A DNA stretch of 64,000 bases from Streptomyces canus 299MFChir4.1 (GTDB lineage: Bacteria; Actinomycetota; Actinomycetes; Streptomycetales; Streptomycetaceae), in assembly GCF_000383615.1 (NCBI RefSeq), contig NZ_KB911609.1:1-64000 (forward strand). The letters run 5' to 3'. Below the pieces are notes generated by a model. The model searched no databases. It saw only the letters and a list, made by a program, of their open reading frames with translations, and was not told the DNA's origin. The position numbers and the translations under genes are program-made. Below are positions 1-7,161 of this stretch, piece after piece (positions within the stretch are counted from its first letter, which is position 1; each line of letters begins with the position of its first letter).

Positions 1-169
1 CGTGGGTGATGTCGATCTGCTCGGCGGCCTTGGTGTCGCGGTTCCTGGCGGGGTCGGCGGGCCGGATCTCGACGGTGGTGTCGGCGCGGTCGGCGGCGAT
101 GACCTGGACGCGGCCGGCGGGGAGGTCGATGACGGTGGTGACGGGGGCGGGGGTGTCGAACTTCTGCAT
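1..169 (-). CDS. DUF4097 family protein, N-terminal part (runs off the window)
   Basis: The minus strand from 169 encodes about 56 residues beginning MQKFDTPAPVTTVIDLPAGR and including RVQVIAADRADTTVEIRPAD, the usual start of actinobacterial DUF4097 (adhesin-like beta-repeat) proteins of unknown role. A good ribosome binding site (AGGAG, six bases before the ATG) fixes the start. The gene is divergent from the GbsR/MarR-type regulator at 392. In my recollection such regulators often sit next to DUF4097 genes, so control by that regulator is a reasonable inference. The rest of the gene lies outside the window. Confidence 0.75.
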   Translation of the reverse strand, partial: MQKFDTPAPVTTVIDLPAGRVQVIAADRADTTVEIRPADPARNRDTKAAEQIDITH

Positions 170-213
170 CAGGTGCTCCTGCGTTCGTCGCTGTTTCCGA
201 TGAACGAAAAGCT

Positions 214-337
214 ACGTTGCATTCACGATTTCAGCAACATACTCGTTGCGTGATACTCCCGTCATTGCAGCTAGAGCCTGCAATTTCATTGCAACGAACC
301 AGAAAGCAACGCAACGTCAGTTGCTCGTTCGTTGCAA
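214..337. promoter_or_regulatory. Divergent promoter region with a cluster of GTTGC/GCAAC half-sites
   Basis: This AT-richer intergenic stretch holds many copies of one pentamer in both orientations: GTTGC at 216, 245, 320 and 331, GCAAC at 234, 291, 306 and 311, and the weaker ATTGCA (264) and TGCAA (279). The block at 306-337 is the densest, with two direct GCAAC copies facing two GTTGC copies. The cluster lies between the DUF4097 gene and the GbsR/MarR-like regulator, so it is most simply an operator array for that regulator. The binding protein is inferred, not shown. Confidence 0.6.
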
Positions 338-391
338 TAGATGAGAGGTGAACGCTATGCTGCGGACACCAGGACCACGAAGGAGACCGCG

Positions 392-1126
392 ATGCCGGGA
401 GGCAGGCTCACCCAGCAGGAACGTCAGCAGATCGCGCTGGGGGTGGCCGACGGCCTCGCCTACGCGGAGATCGCCCGCCGCCTCGAACGCCCCACCTCGA
501 CCGTCACCCGCGAGGTCATGCGCAACGGCGGCCCCACCGCCTACCGCGCCGACCTGGCCCACCGGGCCGCGGAACGCCGGGCCCACCGCCGCCGGCAGGC
601 CGCACCGCGCGGCACGCAGACTCCGCAGGCGGCCCACGGGCGCGATCCCGAGGCGGTGCGCGAGTACGAGGAGACGTTGACCACCGTCCTCATGCAGACG
701 GGCGCACCCAAGATGATGGCCAGGGTGCTGACCTGCCTCTACACGAGCGACACCGGCAGCCTCACCGCCGCCGAACTCGTCCAGCGCCTCGGGGTCAGTC
801 CGGCGTCCGTCTCCAAGGCGATCAGCTATCTCGAGAACCAGGGCCTGGTCCGCCGCGAACGCGACGACCGGCGCCGCGAGCGCTACATCGTCGACGACGA
901 CGTCTGGTACCAGTCCATGATCGCCAGCGCCCGCGGCACCATACAGTTCGCCGAGACCGCACGACAGGGCGTCGGCGTCCTCGGCCGGGACACCCCGGCC
1001 GCCGTCCGTCTCGAGAACATCGCCCGCTTCCTCGACTTCGTCTCCGAGAGCCTCACCCGCGCCGCGGACCAGGCCCGCGAGATCCTGCACACGAAAGCGG
1101 AGACCCCGTCGGACAGCGCTACCTGA
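392..1126 (+). CDS. GbsR/MarR-family transcriptional regulator with N-terminal IS30-type HTH
   Basis: A 244-residue DNA-binding regulator. Residues about 5-45 (LTQQERQQIALGVADGLAYA, then EIARRLERPTSTVTREV) form the helix-turn-helix seen at the start of IS30-type transposases and sigma-4-like domains. A second, MarR/GbsR-type winged helix follows at about 125-170 (ELVQRLGVSPASVSKAISYL, then ENQGLVRRERDDRRRERY). The start at 392 is chosen because AAGGAG stands six bases upstream; a longer frame from 341 lacks a site. Divergent from the DUF4097 gene across the GTTGC cluster, it probably represses that gene and itself. Its end overlaps the convergent AadA-like gene by 8 bases. The ligand is unknown. 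Confidence 0.8.
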   Translation: MPGGRLTQQERQQIALGVADGLAYAEIARRLERPTSTVTREVMRNGGPTAYRADLAHRAAERRAHRRRQAAPRGTQTPQAAHGRDPEAVREYEETLTTVLMQTGAPKMMARVLTCLYTSDTGSLTAAELVQRLGVSPASVSKAISYLENQGLVRRERDDRRRERYIVDDDVWYQSMIASARGTIQFAETARQGVGVLGRDTPAAVRLENIARFLDFVSESLTRAADQAREILHTKAETPSDSAT

Positions 1127-1877
1127 GCGGCCGGCGCCCGATGGCGTCGACGAGGAAGTCGGCGCAGGGCCTCACACCCGACCGCAGCCCGCCGCTCCAC
1201 CGCTCCTCTTCTTCCCCGAGATAGATCGCGCGGGCGTGGGCCAGGACGGCCCGGTGTTCGGACGGCAGCCGCTCGACGGCCCAGTCGGCCGCCGCGTCCT
1301 TGGAGCGGATGGTGTCCGTGGTGAGGGTGAGCCAGACGCGGGCCAGGGTGAGCAGGACGTTACGGGTGTCGTGGTCCAGGTGGTCCAGGAGCTGCGGGAC
1401 CCCGGCGACGATCGCGCGCCTGAGGTCCACGAGGGGTACGGGGTCGAGGAGTTGGGCGGGAGGAGGCCCGTACAGGGCCGTGTCCCCGGTCAGGGCCATG
1501 GTGAGCAGGGGTGCGAGATCGGGACTGGGCTCGGGCTCGGGAAGCACACCTCGCTCGTACTCCTCGCGCAGCCACTCCCCGTAGAGGAAGTCGCAGACGG
1601 GCGGGTACCGCCATGGCCGTACGTCGTCCCGCACGACGACGGTCAGCTCCACGGGCCGAGCGCCCGGCACGCCGGACACCTTCATCAACTCCCCCACCAG
1701 GGCACGGCGTTCGTCGCGGGTCAGCGACCTCCGTACGACGACCAGCACGTCGATGTCGCTGTGCGGGCGGAGGCCCGCGAGGACGGCGGAGCCGTGCAGG
1801 TAGATGCCGAGGGGGGTGTCGGAGAGGGTGCGGTGGAGGACGGGGAGGAGGTGAGAGGCACCGTGGTCCTCCGGCAT
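1119..1877 (-). CDS. AadA-like aminoglycoside 3''-nucleotidyltransferase family protein
   Basis: A 252-residue protein with the nucleotidyltransferase signature LHGSAVLAG...HSDIDVLVVV at about 24-42 (GS followed by D-x-D, which bind Mg-ATP), then the helical C-terminal domain of the ANT(3'')/DUF4111 group (SKDAAADWAVERLPSEHR). Known relatives adenylylate streptomycin and spectinomycin. Length matches the family (about 260). GGAGG seven bases before the ATG supports the start. It lies convergent to the GbsR-type regulator, overlapping by 8 bases, next to a wrecked Uma2 gene. Whether it gives resistance or acts on another small molecule cannot be read from sequence. Confidence 0.8.
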   Translation of the reverse strand: MPEDHGASHLLPVLHRTLSDTPLGIYLHGSAVLAGLRPHSDIDVLVVVRRSLTRDERRALVGELMKVSGVPGARPVELTVVVRDDVRPWRYPPVCDFLYGEWLREEYERGVLPEPEPSPDLAPLLTMALTGDTALYGPPPAQLLDPVPLVDLRRAIVAGVPQLLDHLDHDTRNVLLTLARVWLTLTTDTIRSKDAAADWAVERLPSEHRAVLAHARAIYLGEEEERWSGGLRSGVRPCADFLVDAIGRRPLR

Positions 1878-1966
1878 GGCGTGTCCTCCCGTGTCTCGGT
1901 CACCGTGCGTATCGTTGTACCGCGCGGCTGCACTTGTCCACCGGGTAGCCGGGGAGGAGCGCCACG

Positions 1967-2465
1967 ATGACCGTCCTCGAACATCTCGTCGAGGGTGCTC
2001 GTGTTGTCGCTCTCGGCCATCGCGATCCTGTCTTCGTACATGTAGACGGTCCCCTCGACGATCTCGACCTTGTATCCCTCGGGGACGGGCATCGTCTCGA
2101 GCCCCGCAACTGCTCGACGATGTCCAGGATGATCTCCCCGTTGGTGTCCCGCTGCGGCGATGGCCGAAGGCGCCGCCAAGGCGGAGGGCGGCCACTGGTC
2201 CTACGAGGACGTCGAGTTCGTCGCGGAGGTGATGTCCAAGGGAACCGCGGCCAACGACTACGGCCCGAAGAAGGCCGCCTACGCCACCGCGGAAGTCCCC
2301 GTCTACGTCATCGCGGATCCGTATCAGGGGCGGTGCCACATCTACACCGACCCCAAGGGCAGCGACTACGAGGTCGAGACCAGGGTTCCCTTCGGCAAGG
2401 ACGTGCACCTCACCGGCACCGTCGTCGGCCTCACCCTGAAAACCGATGAGTTCCCCCGCGACTGA
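1967..2465 (+). pseudogene. Uma2-family nuclease pseudogene with internally inverted blocks
   Basis: The 3' part (2160-2465) reads as the C-terminal half of a Uma2 (PD-(D/E)XK-like) protein: GHWSYEDVEFVAEVMSKGTA, ANDYGPKKAAYATAEVPVYV and the terminal KTDEFPRD. The 5' part starts ATG-ACC-GTC-CTC (MTVL) at 1967, but what follows makes sense only on the opposite strand. 1979-2035 inverted encodes EDRIAMAESDNTSTLDEMF. 2036-2101 inverted encodes LETMPVPEGYKVEIVEGTVY plus MY. 2102-2160 inverted encodes SPQRDTNGEIILDIVEQLRG. In intact homologues, as I remember them, these blocks follow each other in this order, so each seems flipped in place. About 30 residues after the third block are missing. It cannot make a working protein. 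Confidence 0.7.
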
Positions 2466-2482
2466 CTGACAGAATCCGCCTC

Positions 2483-3130
2483 ATGGCGATCATCCACCAC
2501 ACCACCCTCAAGCCCACCAAGCTGGAACTGCTCACCACCTGGCTGCCCACCCGCCCGTGGTACGCCGGTTCCGGCACCCCCGAGTTGACCAAGGCCGGCG
2601 GCTTCCGGCTGGACGACCCGGAGGGCGAGGTCGGGATCGAGTTCCTGGTGGCCGTCGACTCCTCCGGCCCCGAACCCGTCGCCTATCTGGCCCCGCTCAC
2701 CTACCGCGCCGCCCCGCTGCCCGGCGCCGACCACGCCCTCGTCGGGACCATGGAACACGGCATCCTGGGCGACCGCTGGGCCTACGACGGCATCCACGAC
2801 CCGGTCCTGCGCACCGAGCTCCTCGCCCTGTTCGAGAGCCGCGCCCAGGCCATGGCCCAGAGCATCAGCGACACCCCCGACCACGAGGTGACCCACGCCT
2901 ACGCGGGCACCGGGCTCCCCTCCCCCGCGGGCCCCGTCGAGATCACCGACGACCAGGACGGCACCGAGCTCCCCCTCCCGGACGGCACGCTCCTCCGCCT
3001 GCACCGGCGTCTTTCGCCCACCGCCCCCGAGGGCGTGGCCGGCCATGTCACCGGCGCCTGGGACGCACCGGACGGCAGCCGCGCGCGAGCCGTGTTCGCG
3101 AGCCTGCGCACGTCCCGCTCCGCCGGCTGA
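2483..3130 (+). CDS. Maltokinase N-terminal cap-like domain protein
   Basis: A 215-residue protein beginning MAIIHHTTLKPTKLELLTTW, with PTRPWYAGSG and YLAPLTYRAAPLPGADHALV, the pattern of stand-alone proteins resembling the N-terminal cap of maltokinase (Mak/Pep2) and once annotated as 1,4-alpha-glucan branching proteins. No kinase domain follows, so catalysis is not expected; a role in sugar or glycogen metabolism is inference from the domain only. It has no clear Shine-Dalgarno site and starts 17 bases after the Uma2 pseudogene. The last quarter is low in complexity and less conserved-looking. Confidence 0.7.
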   Translation: MAIIHHTTLKPTKLELLTTWLPTRPWYAGSGTPELTKAGGFRLDDPEGEVGIEFLVAVDSSGPEPVAYLAPLTYRAAPLPGADHALVGTMEHGILGDRWAYDGIHDPVLRTELLALFESRAQAMAQSISDTPDHEVTHAYAGTGLPSPAGPVEITDDQDGTELPLPDGTLLRLHRRLSPTAPEGVAGHVTGAWDAPDGSRARAVFASLRTSRSAG

Positions 3131-3137
3131 CCGCAGC

Positions 3138-4739
3138 TCAGAACCCCACATCGGCCTCCCGATACGCCGGCACCCGCCGAACCCGGCTCGCCCGCTCGTA
3201 CGCGTACGCGAGCCGCAGCAGCACCGGCTCGCTCCACGCCGTCCCCATGAACGTCACCCCCACCGGCAGGCCGAACGCGAACCCCGCCGGCACGCTCACC
3301 GCGGGATACCCGGCGAGCGCCGCGGGCGTGGACGCGCCACCGCCGTACGTGTCCCCGCGGACCAGGTCGATCTTGGCCGGGGGGCCGGTCGTCGGCATCA
3401 CGAGGGCGTCGAGGCGGTGCCGGCGCAGCACCGCGTCGATGCCTTCCGCCCGTGACAGCCGGCGGTTCACGGCCAGCGCCTCCTCGTACTCCCGTCGCGA
3501 GAAGTCCAGCCGCTGCACCGCCTCCAGCCCGTCCTGGCGTACAAAGCGCAGCTCACGGTCGGCGTGTGCGCGGTTGAAAGCGATCAACTCCGCCAGGTCG
3601 CGCGGGTGTTCACCGCCGGCCGCGGCCAGGTAGGTGTTCAGGGCGCGCTTGAACTCGTAGGCCTGGACGACGGTCGAGCCGGGCAGGTCCTCCAGTTGCC
3701 CGGCCGTGGGGATGTCGGCCGGGTCGACGATCACCGCCCCGGCCGCACGCATCACCTCGATCGCCCGCTCGGCGAGGTCGTCGGCGTGGTCGCTGTAGCC
3801 GAAGTACACGGTCCGCGGGACACCGATGCGTGCCCCGCGCAGCCCGTCCGCGTCCAGGAAGCGGGTGTAGTCGCGGTGGAAGTGTCCGCGGCTCGCCGTC
3901 GTCGCGGGGTCCCGCCCGTCGACCCCGACCAGCGTGCCGAGCATGATCGCCGCGTCCCGGACCGTGCGGGCCATGGGCCCGACGCTGTCCTGGCTCGGCA
4001 CCCCGGGGATCACTCCGCCCCGGCCGACCAGTCCGACGGTCGGTTTGACGCCGACGACACAGTTCGCCGACGACGGGTCGATGATCGAGCCGTTGGTCTC
4101 GGTGCCGATGCCGGCGACGCACAGGTTGGCCGCGACGGCGGCGCCGGTGCCGGAGCTGGACTCGTTGGGCGAGCGGTCCAGCTTGTACGGGTTGCGGGTC
4201 TGGCCGCCTCGCGCGCTCCACCCGGCGTGGTGGGTGAGCGAGAGGCCGCCCGCCCACTCGCTGAGGTTGGTCTTGCCGAGGACGACGGCACCGGCGGCCC
4301 GCAGCCGGGCGGCTACCGTGGCGTCCCGCGAGGGCCGAAGCCCCTCCAGGGCGAGCGAACCGGCCGTGGTGTGCATCCGGTCCGCGGTCTCGACGAGGTC
4401 CTTCAGCAGCACGGGCATGCCGTGCAGCGGGCCCCGGGGGCGTCCGCTCGCGTCCAGCCGCCGCGCCTCCCGCAGCGCGTCGGGGTTGACCTCGATCACC
4501 GCGTGCAGGAGCGGATCGATGCGCTCGATCCGCTCCAGGCAGTAGCGGGTGAGCCGCTCCGCGTCGAGCCGTCCCTCGGCCATCAGCGCGCGCAGCTCGG
4601 TGATGCCCAGCTCGTCGAGCTCCCCGCCCGCGGTGTCGGCCCGGGCCGGGGCGGCGCCCAGCCAGGGCGCGGCCGCCGCGGCGGTGCCGAGCGCCAGCAC
4701 GTTCCGCCGCGTGGCGCGGGTTCCCTCCATACGTGTCAT
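3138..4739 (-). CDS. Exported amidase (amidase-signature family)
   Basis: A 533-residue serine amidase. The N-terminus carries a twin-arginine signal (TRRNVLALGTAAAAAPWLG, then a likely AxA cut near APARA). The amidase-signature domain shows the catalytic lysine in GMPVLLKDLVET, the glycine/serine loop NESSSGTGAAVAANL and the nucleophile region GTETNGSIIDPSSANCVVG, giving the Lys-cisSer-Ser triad. These enzymes hydrolyse amides such as aryl or peptide amides; the substrate is unknown. Starts at 4739 and 4730 are both possible and neither has a strong ribosome site. It is divergent from the aldo/keto reductase. Confidence 0.85.
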   Translation of the reverse strand: MTRMEGTRATRRNVLALGTAAAAAPWLGAAPARADTAGGELDELGITELRALMAEGRLDAERLTRYCLERIERIDPLLHAVIEVNPDALREARRLDASGRPRGPLHGMPVLLKDLVETADRMHTTAGSLALEGLRPSRDATVAARLRAAGAVVLGKTNLSEWAGGLSLTHHAGWSARGGQTRNPYKLDRSPNESSSGTGAAVAANLCVAGIGTETNGSIIDPSSANCVVGVKPTVGLVGRGGVIPGVPSQDSVGPMARTVRDAAIMLGTLVGVDGRDPATTASRGHFHRDYTRFLDADGLRGARIGVPRTVYFGYSDHADDLAERAIEVMRAAGAVIVDPADIPTAGQLEDLPGSTVVQAYEFKRALNTYLAAAGGEHPRDLAELIAFNRAHADRELRFVRQDGLEAVQRLDFSRREYEEALAVNRRLSRAEGIDAVLRRHRLDALVMPTTGPPAKIDLVRGDTYGGGASTPAALAGYPAVSVPAGFAFGLPVGVTFMGTAWSEPVLLRLAYAYERASRVRRVPAYREADVGF

Positions 4740-4863
4740 GTACTGCACGCTAGAGACGAAACCGCCCCAACTCCCTCCGGCTGCCCCCCGATTCCACAGG
4801 GGAGCAATCCCCCCGAAGTTCACGCTTGCCTGGAGTCCACTCCAAGGCGTTGGCTTGACCACC

Positions 4864-5856
4864 ATGAAGTACACGCAGCTCGGACGCACCGGACTCAAGG
4901 TCAGCCGACTCGTCCTCGGCACCATGAACTTCGGCCCGCAGACCGACGAAGCCGACTCCCACGCGATCATGGACTCGGCTCTCGACGCGGGAATCAACTA
5001 CTTCGACACCGCCAACGTCTACGGCTGGGGCGAGAACAAGGGCCGTACCGAGGAGATCATCGGCAACTGGTTCGCGAAGAGCGGCGCGAACCGCGACAAG
5101 GTCGTCCTCGCCACCAAGGTCTACGGCAACATGGCCGCGGACGGCGAGGCCTGGCCGAACCACGACAAGCTGTCGGCGCTGAACATCCGCCGTGCCGTGG
5201 ACGCCTCACTCAAGCGGCTCCGGACCGACTACATCGACGTCTACCAGTTCCACCACGTCGACCGCGCCACTCCCTTCGAGGAGATCTGGCAGGCCATCGA
5301 CACCCTCGTCCTGCAGGGCAAGATCCTGTACGCCGGGTCCTCCAACTTCCCCGGCTACAAGATCGCCCAGGCCAACGAGATCGCCGCCCGGCGGGACGGC
5401 ACCATCGGGCTGGTCAGCGAGCAGTGCCTGTACAACCTCTACGAGCGCCGCGCCGAGATGGAGGTCATCCCGGCCGCGCAGGAGTACGGCCTCGGTGTCA
5501 TCCCCTGGTCGCCCCTGCACGGCGGGCTGCTCGGCGGTGTCATCAAGAAGGAGGCCGAGGGCGGCCGCCGCGCCTCCGGCCGCGCCGCCGACACTCTCGC
5601 CGACCCGGCCGCACGCGCCCGCCTCCAGTCGTACGAGGACCTGCTGGAGAAGCACGGCCTGGAGCCCGGCGAGGTGGCCCTGGCCTGGCTGCTCACCCGC
5701 CCCGGCGTGACGGCCCCGATCGTCGGCCCGCGCACGGCGGAGCAGCTCGCGTCAGCGCTCAGGGCGGTGGAGCTGGAGCTGAGCGAGGACGTCCTGACCG
5801 GCCTGGACGAGATCTTCCCGGGCCCGGGGCCGTCCCCGGAGGCCTTCGCCTGGTAG
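4864..5856 (+). CDS. Aldo/keto reductase
   Basis: A 330-residue NADPH-dependent oxidoreductase with the AKR (beta/alpha)8 barrel. MKYTQLGRTGLKVSRLVLGT opens the fold. NYFDTANVYGWGENKGRTEE holds the catalytic Asp and Tyr, VVLATKVYG the catalytic Lys, and YQFHHVDRATPFEEIWQAID the catalytic His. The C-terminal TAPIVGPRTAEQLASAL binds the cofactor phosphate. It resembles the YghZ/tas-type group of AKRs that reduce aldehydes and ketones. Divergent from the amidase with about 120 bases between; no co-transcribed neighbour indicates a substrate. Confidence 0.9.
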   Translation: MKYTQLGRTGLKVSRLVLGTMNFGPQTDEADSHAIMDSALDAGINYFDTANVYGWGENKGRTEEIIGNWFAKSGANRDKVVLATKVYGNMAADGEAWPNHDKLSALNIRRAVDASLKRLRTDYIDVYQFHHVDRATPFEEIWQAIDTLVLQGKILYAGSSNFPGYKIAQANEIAARRDGTIGLVSEQCLYNLYERRAEMEVIPAAQEYGLGVIPWSPLHGGLLGGVIKKEAEGGRRASGRAADTLADPAARARLQSYEDLLEKHGLEPGEVALAWLLTRPGVTAPIVGPRTAEQLASALRAVELELSEDVLTGLDEIFPGPGPSPEAFAW

Positions 5857-5905
5857 GGGCGCGGGGCGGAGTCGATGTGAGGCTCCGCCCCCGGCCGCAG
5901 TTCCC

Positions 5906-5995
5906 CTACCTGCCGAGGGCCGCGGCCAACGCCACCACAACGAACATCATCACCAGCACACCGGCCATGATCCGGTTCCGTGTCTTCGGGTCCAC
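5906..5995 (-). CDS. Small membrane protein of 29 residues
   Basis: A GTG-started minus-strand frame encodes VDPKTRNRIMAGVLVMMFVV followed by VALAAALGR and a stop. It has a basic seven-residue head and a single hydrophobic helix of about 20 residues, typical of a one-span membrane microprotein. I recall nearly identical short proteins annotated in other Streptomyces, which supports a real gene, but that needs a search. It lies between the aldo/keto reductase and thpR and ends 9 bases past the thpR stop region, so it is probably the last gene of the thpR transcript. Function unknown. Confidence 0.6.
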   Translation of the reverse strand: MDPKTRNRIMAGVLVMMFVVVALAAALGR

Positions 5996-6004
5996 GCATC
6001 GAGC

Positions 6005-6601
6005 CTAACGGGCCCCGCCCAGCGCCCAGCGCCCGACCACCTCGTAACGGGGCTGCTCCCCCGGCACGCCCGACGTCGGCAGGTTGCTCCGCACCAGCGC
6101 CAGCTCGTCAACCGTCCACGTACGACTCGTGAACCCGTCCAGAACCGAGATGTACGGCCCTACCTCCACCGCCTCTCGACTGCGCGCCACCGTCAGGTGG
6201 GCCTTGTACCGCCGGTGCTCCCCCCTTCCCACCCCGGCCTTCCGCCCCGCCGCCTCCGCCCGCTCGGCGAGCAACCGCAAGGCCGGCAGCTCACCGGAGG
6301 CCCCCGCCCACAGCGCCCGCCCGTGCCCGAACTGCCCGCCGCCGCGCACGGCCAGCGGGAAACGGGGGGTCCGCCGGGCCGCCCGCTCCAGTCGCGCCGA
6401 CAGCTCCGGTACGACGTCCTCGTCGACCTCGCCGTAGAAGGCGAGGGTGAAGTGCCAACTAGCGGCTCCGCCGCGGGGCCGGCCCGGGACGCCGGTCCAG
6501 CGCAGCCCCTGTGAGCCGGGCAGCTTCCGCAACTCGGCGACCACTGCGGCGAGTTCCTCGGTGACATCCTGCGGGGGCAGCACCGCGGCGAAGAGTCTCA
6601 T
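6005..6601 (-). CDS. thpR: RNA 2',3'-cyclic phosphodiesterase (ThpR/LigT)
   Basis: A 198-residue member of the 2H phosphoesterase superfamily. Both signature histidine motifs are present: HFTLAFYG near residue 50 and HLTVAR near residue 135, about 85 residues apart as usual. The start MRLFAAVLPPQ is typical of ThpR. The enzyme opens 2',3'-cyclic phosphate ends on RNA and in vitro can ligate tRNA halves. It is divergent from the GNAT gene at 6628 by only 26 bases, and a 29-residue membrane protein follows it closely on the same strand. Confidence 0.88.
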   Translation of the reverse strand: MRLFAAVLPPQDVTEELAAVVAELRKLPGSQGLRWTGVPGRPRGGAASWHFTLAFYGEVDEDVVPELSARLERAARRTPRFPLAVRGGGQFGHGRALWAGASGELPALRLLAERAEAAGRKAGVGRGEHRRYKAHLTVARSREAVEVGPYISVLDGFTSRTWTVDELALVRSNLPTSGVPGEQPRYEVVGRWALGGAR

Positions 6602-6627
6602 GGGAGTCAGCCTGTCACCATGAGGGC

Positions 6628-7158
6628 ATGGAGATCAGCATCAGGGACGGCGGGCCCGACGACATACCGGTGATCCTCGGCATGCTCGACAGCTGTGTGG
6701 AGTGGCTGGTCGCGCAGGGGCGTCCGGGCCAGTGGGGGACCGAGCCGCTGTCCCGGAGCCCCAGGACGGTGGAGTCCGTCGCCCGGTACATCGACGAGGG
6801 CAGCGTGTTCATCGCCGAGGCCGACGGCGTGCCGGCCGCGACCCTCACCATCACCGACGCGCCCGGTGCCTATCTCGCCCATCTCCCGCAACCGGGCGAG
6901 CCCGAGCGGTACATCCACTGGCTCGCCTCCGACCGCCGCTTCAAGGGCCACGGCCTCGGCAGCGCACTGCTCGCGCACGCCGCCGAGGCGACCCGGCGCG
7001 CGGGCGTCGCCCTGCTGCGGGTGGACTGCTACGCGGGCGACGACCGCAAGCTGGTCGCCTACTACGAGGCCAACGGATTCGCCCCGACGGACACGTACAC
7101 CGCCGGGGCGAACAACGACTGGCCGGGCCAGGTGCTGGCCCTGCGCGTGCGGCCGTAG
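6628..7158 (+). CDS. GNAT-family N-acetyltransferase
   Basis: A 176-residue acetyltransferase with the acetyl-CoA loop RFKGHGLGSALLAHAAEATR (R/Q-x-x-G-x-G/A) at about 105-125 and the C-terminal strand YYEANGFAPTDTY typical of the fold. EPERYIHWLASDRR precedes the loop as beta-4. The substrate is not predictable. It starts 26 bases from divergent thpR and runs convergently into the MFS transporter, leaving three bases between stops. Confidence 0.85.
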   Translation: MEISIRDGGPDDIPVILGMLDSCVEWLVAQGRPGQWGTEPLSRSPRTVESVARYIDEGSVFIAEADGVPAATLTITDAPGAYLAHLPQPGEPERYIHWLASDRRFKGHGLGSALLAHAAEATRRAGVALLRVDCYAGDDRKLVAYYEANGFAPTDTYTAGANNDWPGQVLALRVRP

Positions 7159-7161
7159 GGC

